From Bacilli bacterium (lineage in GTDB: Bacteria; Bacillota_I; Bacilli_A; RF39; UBA660): a DNA stretch of 11,455 nt. Numbering within the stretch: the first letter of the stretch is position 1; the number at the start of each line of letters is the position of its first letter. The notes under the pieces were generated by a model. It was not told the DNA's origin. It did not search any database and saw only the letters and a list, made by a program, of their open reading frames with translations. The stretch is from NCBI GenBank assembly GCA_017411235.1, contig JAFPMR010000292.1, positions 1 to 11,455 on the forward strand, in the 5' to 3' direction. Below are positions 1 to 6,849 of the stretch, in pieces. The position numbers and the translations under genes are program-made.

Positions 1-1158
1 AAAAAAGCCTTAAAAGACTATAATACATTCTACTGTGGAGAAAATGATTCAAGACTTGGTATTGTAAATGCTAAATTCCCAATGGAAATATCTAAATATC
101 GTACTAGAGAAAATACCTTAGAAGCTGATCTAGCTACTAGGGATTTTACTATGAATGCATTAGCATATTCTGATGAAGATGGTCTAATCGATTATAGTAG
201 CGGTGTCTTAGATATAAAAAATAAAGTAATTAAAATAAATGGCGAAGATGATTCTCTAATCAAAGAAGATCCACTTCGTATCTTTAGAGCTATAAGATTA
301 TCTGCTGAATACGCAATGCGTATTGATCCAGAAACACAAGAATACATGATGGAAAACAAAGAACTAGTAAAAACTGTAGCTCCAGAAAGAATTAGAGATG
401 AACTATCTAAACTATTAGTTACTCCTAGAAGTGAATTCTATATTAAAAAATACTTTGAAATATTTATCGAAGTAATACCAGAATTAACACTACTAGAAAA
501 CTTCAATCAAAATGATCCTCATCATATCTATGATGCATTAAATCATACATTTGCATCTATGAAAGCGATAGAACCAAAACTAGAATTAAGACTAGCTATG
601 TTATTCCATGATATAGCAAAACCATTTACTATATCTAAAGATGAAAAAGGAATAACTCATTATAAGAACCATGCTCAAAAAGGAGCAGAGATGGCTAGAG
701 AAATTCTTAATAGATTAAAATATAATAAAAAGACAATTCAAAAAGTTACAAAACTAATTGAATATCATGATTATAGTATTCCAGAAAATGAAGTAATGGT
801 AAGACAATTCTTAACTAAATTTGGAACAGATGATATTGAAGATCTATTCAAAGTAAAAAGAGCAAACTACTATGCTAAGAGTCCTGCTTATACTACTGAA
901 TTAACTAAGATAGAAGAAGAATATCAAAGAGTTAAGAGTGCTACTCGTAAATCTTCATTCATTAAAAAGAACGAATTAAAGATTAATGGTAAAGACTTAT
1001 TAGATTTAGGAGTAGAACAAGACAAAGTAGGTATGGTATTAGAAAATATCTACAATAGTATCATTAAAGGAAAATTAAAAAATAACCGTGAAAAACTAAT
1101 TGATTTCATAATCAATCAAGTATTACCAAGCGGTTATGATGAAGATTTATTCAAATAA
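1..1158 (+). CDS. cca: CCA tRNA nucleotidyltransferase, 5'-truncated by the window edge
   Basis: The reading frame is open from base 1, so the ATG at 82 is internal and the true start lies upstream. The visible 385 residues match the class II nucleotidyltransferase (CCA-adding / poly(A) polymerase) family. This enzyme builds or repairs the 3'-CCA end of tRNAs from CTP and ATP in the cytoplasm. Counting from base 1, the motif RDFTMNALA is at residues 47-55 and DPLRIFRAIRL at 90-100. These are the family signatures for the neck and nucleotide-selecting region. A C-terminal HD domain follows, with the metal-binding pair in LFHDIAKP at 203-204. The N-terminal GGxVRD and DxD metal motifs are missing only because of the window edge. 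A dedicated poly(A) polymerase or a CC-only/A-only adder cannot be excluded without the head of the protein. The gene ends in a bidirectional terminator shared with the opposing gene. Confidence 0.93.
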   Translation, partial: KKALKDYNTFYCGENDSRLGIVNAKFPMEISKYRTRENTLEADLATRDFTMNALAYSDEDGLIDYSSGVLDIKNKVIKINGEDDSLIKEDPLRIFRAIRLSAEYAMRIDPETQEYMMENKELVKTVAPERIRDELSKLLVTPRSEFYIKKYFEIFIEVIPELTLLENFNQNDPHHIYDALNHTFASMKAIEPKLELRLAMLFHDIAKPFTISKDEKGITHYKNHAQKGAEMAREILNRLKYNKKTIQKVTKLIEYHDYSIPENEVMVRQFLTKFGTDDIEDLFKVKRANYYAKSPAYTTELTKIEEEYQRVKSATRKSSFIKKNELKINGKDLLDLGVEQDKVGMVLENIYNSIIKGKLKNNREKLIDFIINQVLPSGYDEDLFK

Positions 1159-1186
1159 AAAGAATAGTTAAACTATTCTTTTTTTA
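1157..1186. terminator. Bidirectional intrinsic terminator between cca and the convergent membrane-protein gene
   Basis: Inverted arms AAGAATAG (1160-1167) and CTATTCTT (1173-1180) pair perfectly around a TTAAA loop. A T-run follows on the + strand (1179-1185). The A-run at 1157-1161 gives a T-run on the - strand. It overlaps the stop codons of both flanking genes. Confidence 0.9.
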
Positions 1187-1600
1187 ATTCTCTATTTTAG
1201 GAAGATTCTGACTAGGAATAGAACCATCATCCGGTTTCTCATAATCGTCTTGGAAATCTCCATTCTTATCTTCTATAACAACAATCTTAGTTTTATTCTT
1301 CTTAGTAAATACATACTTATAAGCTAAACTTGGATCGTCAGTACATTCCTTAAACCAAGAATTATCACAATCAGAAATATCTGAATAAGTATACTCTAAA
1401 TAACTAGTACACATATAATCAAAATCTTCTAGATTGTATTTATCAATTAAGTATTGTTTAGCAGCAGCAGAGTGAGTATCTAAATAACCATAGTAACCTA
1501 CAACTACAAGTACACATAATAATACAATGGTTAAAGCAAGTAATACTAACTTACCAACTAATGTACCAGTCCATTCTACAAAAGTCTTAATTATCTTCAT
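1184..1600 (-). CDS. Hypothetical single-pass membrane protein with cysteine-containing outer domain
   Basis: I do not recognise this 138-residue protein. A short positive N-terminus (MKIIK) is followed by one strong membrane segment at about residues 17-39. The remaining roughly 100 residues are polar and acidic, probably outside the cell. They carry three cysteines (C64, C78, C86) and many Tyr/Asp residues. The start is supported by a good AGGAGGT ribosome binding site about 9 bases upstream and a TATAAT -10 element beyond it. The gene converges on cca and diverges from the aquaporin gene. Lack of a lipobox argues against a lipoprotein; it could be an uncleaved signal-anchor protein. Its function is unknown. 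Confidence 0.75.
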   Translation of the reverse strand: MKIIKTFVEWTGTLVGKLVLLALTIVLLCVLVVVGYYGYLDTHSAAAKQYLIDKYNLEDFDYMCTSYLEYTYSDISDCDNSWFKECTDDPSLAYKYVFTKKNKTKIVVIEDKNGDFQDDYEKPDDGSIPSQNLPKIEN

Positions 1601-1635
1601 ACTAATACCTCCTAGTATAAGTATTTTATATAAGA

Positions 1636-1641
1636 ATTATA
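1636..1641 (-). promoter_or_regulatory. Extended -10 promoter of the hypothetical membrane-protein gene
   Basis: On the - strand this reads TGATATAAT, a consensus TATAAT preceded by a TGn extension. No convincing -35 lies 17 bases upstream. The start codon is 36 bases downstream, preceded by AGGAGGT. Confidence 0.65.
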
Positions 1642-1671
1642 TCATAAACAAATACAAAATGAATAAAATAG

Positions 1672-1693
1672 TGCTATAATGATGTTAAGGAGG
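1672..1693 (+). promoter_or_regulatory. Extended -10 promoter and ribosome binding site of the aquaporin gene
   Basis: TGCTATAAT (1672-1680) is an extended -10 element. AAGGAGG at 1687-1693 sits 8 bases before the ATG at 1702. The expected start of transcription falls at or just before the ribosome binding site, so the leader should be only about 15 nt. It is back to back with the promoter of the opposite gene. Confidence 0.7.
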
Positions 1694-1701
1694 ATTTTGT
1701 T

Positions 1702-2475
1702 ATGGTAAAGAAGTTTATATCAGAATTTGTAGGTACAATGTTACTTGTAATATTCGGATGTGGAACAGCTGTTGCTATTTATAAAATATTAGCATCAGGA
1801 AGTAGTTCAACTGAATTCCTTGGCCAATTAAGAATCATTTATAGTGGTTTATTTGTAGCTCTTGCATTTGGTTTAATCCTAATGGCATTAGTATACACAA
1901 TTGGTAAAGTATCAGGATGCCATGTTAACCCAGCTATTTCACTAGCTTGCTTAATTGATGGAAGAATGAAAGTTCTAGAATTCGTATATTACGTTATAGC
2001 ACAATTATTAGGAGGTATTTGTGGAGCACTAGCTCTATCATGGTTCTTCGGTGGTTCAACTAACCTTGGAGCCAATGGATTTGAAGCAGCAAGTGCTTTA
2101 GGTAAAACAATTACTACTCCAATTGCATTTGTTGTAGAAATCGTTCTAACATTTGTATTTGCTTTAGTAGTACTTTCAGTAACTAAAAAAGATTCAAAAG
2201 CTAACGGAATTATTATTGGTTTAACATTAGCTGTTGTTCACATTTTTGGTTTACCATTTACTGGAACAAGCGTTAACCCAGCTAGATCATTAGGACCTGC
2301 ATTATTAATGAAAGGTACTGCTCTAGAACAAGTATGGGTATTTATTCTTGCTCCACTTGTTGGTGCTGCTTTAGCTGCATTATTCTACAAATACGTTATT
2401 GTTGATAAAGAAGAAGAAGTATTTGAAGAAGTAGAAGAAAAACCTGCAAAAAAAACTGTAAGAAAAACTAAATAG
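1702..2475 (+). CDS. aqpZ: Aquaporin Z-type water channel (MIP family)
   Basis: This 257-residue membrane protein has both MIP-family half-helix motifs: HVNPA (NPA at 76-78) and SVNPAR (NPA at 192-194). Six membrane helices surround them. The aromatic/arginine filter aligns with E. coli AqpZ: F56 in LAFGL, H180 in VVHIFGLP, T189 and R195 flanking the second NPA. The residue after NPAR is Ser, not the Asp typical of glycerol facilitators such as GlpF. That points to a water-selective channel rather than a glycerol channel. A charged cytoplasmic tail follows: a Glu-rich stretch and then a Lys/Arg end (about residues 235-257). No glycerol kinase or other glycerol gene is nearby, which fits a role in water flux. 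The gene has its own promoter and terminator. Confidence 0.93.
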   Translation: MVKKFISEFVGTMLLVIFGCGTAVAIYKILASGSSSTEFLGQLRIIYSGLFVALAFGLILMALVYTIGKVSGCHVNPAISLACLIDGRMKVLEFVYYVIAQLLGGICGALALSWFFGGSTNLGANGFEAASALGKTITTPIAFVVEIVLTFVFALVVLSVTKKDSKANGIIIGLTLAVVHIFGLPFTGTSVNPARSLGPALLMKGTALEQVWVFILAPLVGAALAALFYKYVIVDKEEEVFEEVEEKPAKKTVRKTK

Positions 2476-2506
2476 AAAAAAGAATAGTTTAACTATTCTT
2501 TTTTTA
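2475..2506 (+). terminator. Intrinsic terminator after the aquaporin gene
   Basis: The arms AAGAATAG and CTATTCTT are separated by TTTAA at 2480-2500, followed by a run of T to 2505. The 21-base core is the exact reverse complement of the terminator at 1160-1180. Confidence 0.9.
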
Positions 2507-2530
2507 TGGTAAAATTATTGTAGAGGTGAT
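2507..2530 (+). promoter_or_regulatory. Probable extended -10 promoter and ribosome binding site of the TMEM43-like gene
   Basis: TGGTAAAAT (2507-2515) resembles an extended -10 element and directly follows the upstream terminator. AGAGGTGAT at 2522-2530 is the ribosome binding site for the ATG at 2534. No clear -35 is present. Confidence 0.45.
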
Positions 2531-2533
2531 AAG

Positions 2534-3796
2534 ATGAGCGATACAATTGTTGAGAAAAAAGGCTTTGGCACAAGAATGAAAAACGGTTTCTCTGGTATTC
2601 TAACAGGGATTCTATTCGTTTTAATAGGAATAGGTGTTCTAGTTTGGAATGAAAAGAGTAATGTAACTAATATTCATGATGTTAAAGAATTAAAAAGCGT
2701 TTATGTTGATGTTGAAAGCGACAAAGTAGCTAAAGACTATGATGGAAGTTTAATCGTTACTTCTGGTAAACTAGATTTCGGTGATGAAGAACTAGTTGAT
2801 CCAGCATTTAATATTAGAGTAAAAACTCCAGCATTAGTAAGAAAAGTTGAAATGTATCAATGGGTAGAAGAAAAAGAAGAATCTGATGATAAAACTACTT
2901 ATAACTATAAAAAAGAGTGGAAATCAGATTTAGTAGATTCAACTGAATTTAAAGATTCAAATAATCACTACAATCCAGATTCAATGCCATATGAAGGTAC
3001 ATCAACATCAGCTGCTGAACTTAAAGTAGGAGCATATACATTATCTTCTTCATTTGAATCTTTAGTATCTACAAACAAAAAGGTTAGCGATTTAACAAAC
3101 GCTACTATCCCAGAAGGATATCAAGTTTATAATAACTATATTGTTAGAGGAGAAGATCCAGAAAAACCACAAGTTGGAGATATTCGTATCAGTTTTGAAT
3201 ATGCTTCATACAGCGATGTCACTGTAATGGGTAAATTACATGGAGACACAATAATCGAATATGTAACTAAAGAAAAAACAAGAATTAAATACTTTAGTGA
3301 AGGAACACAAGATGGTGCAACAATAATTGCCAATATGGAAAAAGGCAACAAAGCAATGAAATGGATAATAAGATTAGTTGGTACATTAATAATCATTATT
3401 GGTGTTAAATCATTATTTGGTCCATTAACTGCCTTATCATCATACGTTCCAATCTTAAGAAATATTGTAAATGGTGCTACAGGAATTATTTCATTCTTTG
3501 TAGGATTAGCAATAGCACTTGTAACAATTGCAATTTCATGGATTGTCTTTAGACCAATTCTTGGTATTTGTTTACTAGCAGGAGCAATAGTATTAATTAT
3601 ACTTGCTAAAAAATTTGGTACAAAAAAAGGACAACCAGTCCAAACAATTCCACAACCTGCTATGCAACCTCAACAACCAGTAACAACAGGGTCAGTTCCT
3701 GAACCAACAACTGCTCCATTATCAGAAGATGCAAAAGCGTTGGTAGGAGATGGACTAAGTTATCAAAATCAAGACAAAGATAACACTCAACAATAA
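2534..3796 (+). CDS. TMEM43 (LUMA)-family membrane protein
   Basis: This 420-residue protein has one N-terminal membrane helix (about 19-38) ending in the motif WNE (38-40). A long soluble domain follows (about 45-270), then three clustered C-terminal helices (about 277-294, 312-338 and 341-358). It ends in a Pro/Gln-rich tail of about 55 residues. The WNE motif, the sequence VRKVEMYQWVEE, a Tyr/Trp-rich stretch ending at SDLVDSTEF and the NPDSMPYEG motif match the TMEM43 family (DUF1625). That family is known from the animal inner nuclear membrane and from scattered bacteria. The bacterial function is unknown. The topology suggests the large loop is outside the membrane, with head and tail in the cytoplasm. 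The gene stands alone between its own promoter and a terminator shared with hsp20. Confidence 0.8.
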   Translation: MSDTIVEKKGFGTRMKNGFSGILTGILFVLIGIGVLVWNEKSNVTNIHDVKELKSVYVDVESDKVAKDYDGSLIVTSGKLDFGDEELVDPAFNIRVKTPALVRKVEMYQWVEEKEESDDKTTYNYKKEWKSDLVDSTEFKDSNNHYNPDSMPYEGTSTSAAELKVGAYTLSSSFESLVSTNKKVSDLTNATIPEGYQVYNNYIVRGEDPEKPQVGDIRISFEYASYSDVTVMGKLHGDTIIEYVTKEKTRIKYFSEGTQDGATIIANMEKGNKAMKWIIRLVGTLIIIIGVKSLFGPLTALSSYVPILRNIVNGATGIISFFVGLAIALVTIAISWIVFRPILGICLLAGAIVLIILAKKFGTKKGQPVQTIPQPAMQPQQPVTTGSVPEPTTAPLSEDAKALVGDGLSYQNQDKDNTQQ

Positions 3797-3825
3797 AAAA
3801 GTAGTTCTTAATGAACTACTTTTTA
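3796..3825. terminator. Bidirectional terminator between the TMEM43-like gene and hsp20
   Basis: GTAGTTC (3801-3807) and GAACTAC (3813-3819) flank a TTAAT loop. The stem extends through an A-run before it and a T-run after it, giving T-tails in both directions. It touches both stop codons. Confidence 0.9.
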
Positions 3826-4221
3826 ATTTATTTGGATGACTTTTCTAGTTTCTTTTTGTTCCTTCTTAGGAACTGATACTCTTAATATACCATCATGGAA
3901 ATCAGCTTTAATGGCATCTTCATCAATATCATTGAAAGTGAATGATCTAGAAACTTTTCCATAATGTCTTTCACGACGGATGTATTTTTTAGATTTATCT
4001 TCCTCATTATTTTCGAATTTCTTCTCAGCAGTAATTGTTAATAAACCATTATCGCATTCAATAGAAATACCTTTCTTATGATAACCAGGAATATCCATCT
4101 CAATGTTATAATTACCATCCTTTTCATAAACATCACATTTCATAGCATCCATTCTCATTGGTGCTGGATGAAAATCATCAAAAATGTCATCTAAATAAAA
4201 ATTTCTTGGTATTAAACTCAT
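3823..4221 (-). CDS. hsp20: Small heat-shock protein Hsp20 / alpha-crystallin family
   Basis: The protein has 132 residues, a usual length for a bacterial Hsp20. These proteins form oligomers that hold unfolding proteins in the cytoplasm for refolding by the Hsp70/Hsp100 system. A short N-terminal arm (MSLIPRNF...) precedes the alpha-crystallin domain, from about residue 25 to the end. The signature DGILRVSVPKK near the C-terminus is the family's GxLxxxxPK motif, and EMDIPGY is the typical early strand. I chose the start at 4221 because AAGGAAG lies just upstream. A longer frame to 4269 would begin inside the CIRCE operator and upstream of the expected transcription start. Transcription should be heat-inducible through HrcA. 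Confidence 0.93.
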   Translation of the reverse strand: MSLIPRNFYLDDIFDDFHPAPMRMDAMKCDVYEKDGNYNIEMDIPGYHKKGISIECDNGLLTITAEKKFENNEEDKSKKYIRRERHYGKVSRSFTFNDIDEDAIKADFHDGILRVSVPKKEQKETRKVIQIN

Positions 4222-4247
4222 TAATACTTCCTTCTTTCTATACCTGA

Positions 4248-4276
4248 ATAATAACACTATAATTAGCACTTGTCAA
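4248..4276 (-). promoter_or_regulatory. Sigma-A promoter of hsp20
   Basis: Read on the - strand: TTGACA (4276-4271), a 17-base spacer, then TATTAT (4253-4248). The -35 is perfect and lies inside the CIRCE spacer. The expected start of transcription is near 4241, about 20 bases before the start codon. Confidence 0.88.
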
Positions 4277-4290
4277 TAGAGAGTGCTAAT
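4262..4290. promoter_or_regulatory. CIRCE operator (HrcA binding site)
   Basis: TTAGCACTT (4263-4271), nine bases, then GAGTGCTAA (4281-4289). The CIRCE consensus is TTAGCACTC-N9-GAGTGCTAA, so only one base differs. An extra A/T pair extends the palindrome to 4262/4290. It covers the -35 region of the hsp20 promoter, where bound HrcA would block RNA polymerase. The facing dus -10 is about 40 bases away, so an effect on dus is possible but unproven. Confidence 0.95.
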
Positions 4291-4325
4291 TATTTTATAT
4301 CTTTTTTCAAAAAAGTGTAAAATAA

Positions 4326-4352
4326 TGTTATAATACATACGACAAAAGGGGA
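4326..4352 (+). promoter_or_regulatory. Extended -10 promoter and ribosome binding site of the dus gene
   Basis: TGTTATAAT (4326-4334) is an extended -10 element. AAAGGGGA at 4345-4352 lies 6 bases before the ATG at 4359. Only a weak TTTCAA-like -35 is visible upstream. Confidence 0.7.
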
Positions 4353-4358
4353 ATCTAT

Positions 4359-5345
4359 ATGTGGAAAATAGGTAATATTGATATAAAAAACAGAATTGTT
4401 TTAGCGCCAATGGCTGGTATCTCTAATACTTCTTTTAGAAAAATAATAAAAGAAATGGGTGCTGGTTTAATCTATGCTGAAATGGTTTCTGATAAAGCAA
4501 TTATGTACTCAAACGAAAAAACATTTGATCTTTTAAAGATGGACGAAAAAGAAAGACCTATTGCTCAACAAATATTTGGTAGTGATATTGATTCCTTTGT
4601 AATAGCAGCAAAAAAAGTAGAAGAAACACAACATCCAGATATTATAGATATTAATATGGGATGTCCAGTACCTAAAGTAGCTGTTAAAGCTCAGGCAGGT
4701 AGTGCTTTACTAAAAAATCCAGAAAAAATATATGAAATAGTAAAAACAGTAGTAGAAGCAGTTCATGTACCTGTTACAGTCAAAATAAGAAGCGGCTGGG
4801 ATGAAAAACACATCAATGCAGTAGAAGTAGCTAAAGTATGTGAAAAAGCTGGAGCTAGTGCTATAACAGTTCATGCAAGAACTCGCTCTCAAGGATATAG
4901 TGGTAAAGCTGACTGGAATATAATTAAACAAGTAAAAGAAGCTGTTAATATTCCTGTAATAGGAAATGGTGATGTTACATCACCAGAACTAGCTAAAAAG
5001 ATGTTAGAAGAAACAAACTGTGATGCTGTAATGATTGGTAGGGGAGTCTTAGGTAATCCTTGGCTAATAAGAGATTGTGTATCATATTTAGAAAATGGTA
5101 CTATACCAAACCCTCCAACTCCTGAAGAAAAAATAAACATGATGAAGAGACATTATGAATTACTATTACAAGATAAACCTGAAAAAGTAGCAAACTTAGA
5201 AATAAGAGCATTTATTCTTTACTACCTTAAAGGAATGCCTAATAATAAAGAAATAAAAAATAAGATTTGTCAGAGTAAAACAAGCGTAGAAATGTTTAAT
5301 ATCATCGATGAATATTTAAATTACATTAAAAAAAATGAAGAGTAA
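4359..5345 (+). CDS. dusB: tRNA-dihydrouridine synthase (DusB/NifR3 family)
   Basis: This 328-residue FMN- and NADPH-dependent enzyme reduces uridines in the tRNA D-loop to dihydrouridine. It is a TIM barrel followed by a C-terminal helical tRNA-binding domain (from about residue 245). Visible motifs in order: LAPMAG (15-20, FMN binding), DINMGCPVPK with the catalytic C102, VKIRSGW, ITVHARTRSQGYSG, IGNGDV and MIGRGVLGNPW. The length and the full motif set indicate an intact gene. DusB is the usual ancestral Dus of Firmicutes. Assignment within the Dus family (DusB, Dus1 or Dus2) rests on overall resemblance. It is divergent from hsp20 and convergent with the metallopeptidase gene. Its stop codon lies within the terminator loop. 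Confidence 0.93.
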   Translation: MWKIGNIDIKNRIVLAPMAGISNTSFRKIIKEMGAGLIYAEMVSDKAIMYSNEKTFDLLKMDEKERPIAQQIFGSDIDSFVIAAKKVEETQHPDIIDINMGCPVPKVAVKAQAGSALLKNPEKIYEIVKTVVEAVHVPVTVKIRSGWDEKHINAVEVAKVCEKAGASAITVHARTRSQGYSGKADWNIIKQVKEAVNIPVIGNGDVTSPELAKKMLEETNCDAVMIGRGVLGNPWLIRDCVSYLENGTIPNPPTPEEKINMMKRHYELLLQDKPEKVANLEIRAFILYYLKGMPNNKEIKNKICQSKTSVEMFNIIDEYLNYIKKNEE

Positions 5346-5357
5346 TCTTCATTTTTA
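5331..5357. terminator. Bidirectional terminator overlapping the dus stop codon
   Basis: AAAATGAAGA (5332-5341) pairs with TCTTCATTTT (5346-5355) around a GTAA tetraloop that carries part of the dus stop codon. T-runs occur on both strands. It ends at the stop codon of the opposing gene. Confidence 0.88.
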
Positions 5358-6488
5358 TTTATGTCTTAAGAAACATTCGTTAGCATCTGTTAATAAAGTT
5401 TTAACTTCAGTACTAACAACTTTACTAACTTCATCACTTAATACTAAAGGAATATATTCATTTCTATCTTTAGCTTTAATGAATTTCTTTAATTCCTCAA
5501 TGCCTTTTTTCTCATCTTGTTTATATATATTAAAGAAATAATATGCTAAAGAAGCAGAAGCAGGATAACATAAATCAGCGAATGCACCTCTTCTTAAAGC
5601 TTCATCAACTCTTTTTCTACTCATTTTATATTTTGTTCTAGCTTCTTCATAGAACTCAGGACAAAGGCGATAATTAGCATCTCTATATAACTCTAATAAA
5701 TTAGCATAAACGTTAGCATCATCTATATTGTCACATAATGTTTCAAAACCATAGATGATACTATCTTGATAAAATAATTCATCAAAGTTACCAGCCTTTT
5801 TATAATAAGACACTAACTCCATAAATAGTGATATAACTTCATAGAGATAATCTTCATTAATATAGTTATCTGGATTCATACTAGAATCAATATGGTGAGC
5901 GGCTTCATGAATAACAGAAACAGCCATCATAGGATTATCAGTGCCAGTTATTTCTATAAAACTTTCATTAGTTCCATATAAGTAATGTTGAGTTCCCCAA
6001 GCGTCAAAACCTTCACCTTTTTTAACTTTGTTGAATTTTAGATGATTATATCTCATATCGTAGAATTTCTTGAAATGTTCAAATAGTTCTTCATCTAATT
6101 CCCTATAGAAATCATAGCAAATACTAATAGCTTTTTCTTTACCTACGTGAGCTCCAGTAGATTTCTCAACTTTATCAATAATACTGTCTCTATTATTACC
6201 GGCAATATTAAATAATTCATCGTGTTCTATTAAAGCATCTTCCATAGGTCCAATTAAACTAATATATCTTTGTTGTCCTAAAAAAGAACTAAAACGAGAA
6301 GGTAATAATTTAGATAAAGGAATATTAGTACCTCTCATAATAAAAGTATCATAAATAGTACTATTCATGGAATCGTAATAAAGCATTAATCTGGCTTTTT
6401 CTTTAGGATCTTTTTCTTTTTCCATAAGTCTTTGTATTTTATCTAAACTTCTTAGTAAATCTCTAGTTTGCCATGTATATCTACTCAT
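5355..6488 (-). CDS. Compact M3-like HExxH metallopeptidase (PepF/oligoendopeptidase-related)
   Basis: The protein has 377 residues and no signal peptide, so it is probably cytoplasmic. HEAAH at residues 194-198 is a zinc-binding HExxH motif, and E217 in EVISLFMELVSYY is the likely third ligand. The layout resembles the HELGH...EIASTxNE arrangement of M3 oligoendopeptidases, as does the C-terminal YYFFNIYKQDEKKGIEELKKF region. M3 enzymes are usually about 550-680 residues, so this is a much shorter form. It presumably cleaves short peptides, but this is inference from the motif. The start at 6488 is preferred over 6524: a GGGGGA ribosome binding site lies 6 bases upstream, and a start at 6524 would lie upstream of the predicted -10. 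Another gluzincin family remains possible. Confidence 0.72.
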   Translation of the reverse strand: MSRYTWQTRDLLRSLDKIQRLMEKEKDPKEKARLMLYYDSMNSTIYDTFIMRGTNIPLSKLLPSRFSSFLGQQRYISLIGPMEDALIEHDELFNIAGNNRDSIIDKVEKSTGAHVGKEKAISICYDFYRELDEELFEHFKKFYDMRYNHLKFNKVKKGEGFDAWGTQHYLYGTNESFIEITGTDNPMMAVSVIHEAAHHIDSSMNPDNYINEDYLYEVISLFMELVSYYKKAGNFDELFYQDSIIYGFETLCDNIDDANVYANLLELYRDANYRLCPEFYEEARTKYKMSRKRVDEALRRGAFADLCYPASASLAYYFFNIYKQDEKKGIEELKKFIKAKDRNEYIPLVLSDEVSKVVSTEVKTLLTDANECFLRHK

Positions 6489-6514
6489 CTCAAATCCCCC
6501 ACTAATGGTTATAT

Positions 6515-6543
6515 ATACTACCATAAAAAGGCAATAAAAGCAA
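6515..6543 (-). promoter_or_regulatory. Promoter of the metallopeptidase gene
   Basis: On the - strand: TTGCTT (6543-6538), a 17-base spacer, TAGTAT (6520-6515) with a TGG extension in front. It lies back to back with the RNA promoter; only 11 bases separate the two -35 elements. Confidence 0.6.
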
Positions 6544-6554
6544 AAAAATTATAG

Positions 6555-6583
6555 TTGACTTAATTGTACAAAAAGTATATACT
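6555..6583 (+). promoter_or_regulatory. Strong promoter of the long noncoding RNA
   Basis: TTGACT (6555-6560), exactly 17 bases, TATACT (6578-6583). This is among the best sigma-A matches in the window, with one mismatch in each hexamer. It predicts a transcript start at about 6589-6591. Confidence 0.85.
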
Positions 6584-6640
6584 TAATATAGTAAAGGAGG
6601 CATATATAGATAGCGCCAAAACGTTATCTTAAAGGTGTAT

Positions 6641-6849
6641 CTTAGGGCATAAGCTTGAAACATAGCGATAATATAAAGAAATTTATATTACATTTGTGAA
6701 AAGGTATATCATATAAAGGTAATAATAAAAGTAGGACCGCAAACCGACTTTTATAATTGTTTATTACTGCACATAATAAACAAACAAACTTGTTACATGT
6801 AAGTTTGCAGCTTATTTGTATACTAGTATTTGCGTGCTAGGCCCACAAG
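6641..6849 (+). other. Multi-arm domain in the 5' part of the structured RNA
   Basis: GGGC (6645-6648) pairs with GCCC (6841-6844). The next bases, ATAAGCT (6649-6655), pair with AGCTTAT (6809-6815). An outer CTT/AAG segment extends the stem. Inside lie three independent hairpins (6669-6690 with a GAAA loop, 6719-6767, and 6785-6807), forming a closed multiway junction. The bases 6816-6840 form an insertion on the 3' side. Confidence 0.65.

Noticed and set aside
4222..4269. Longer Hsp20 start at 4269
   Set aside because: The extra codons cover the promoter -10 and part of the CIRCE operator, upstream of the expected transcript start.
6489..6524. Longer start of the metallopeptidase at 6524
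   Set aside because: No ribosome binding site upstream, and it overlaps the predicted -10. The ATG at 6488 follows GGGGGA.
6593..6600. Perfect AAAGGAGG near the RNA's 5' end as a ribosome binding site
   Set aside because: No ATG, GTG or TTG follows at a usable distance and stops are frequent, so it is probably part of the RNA structure.
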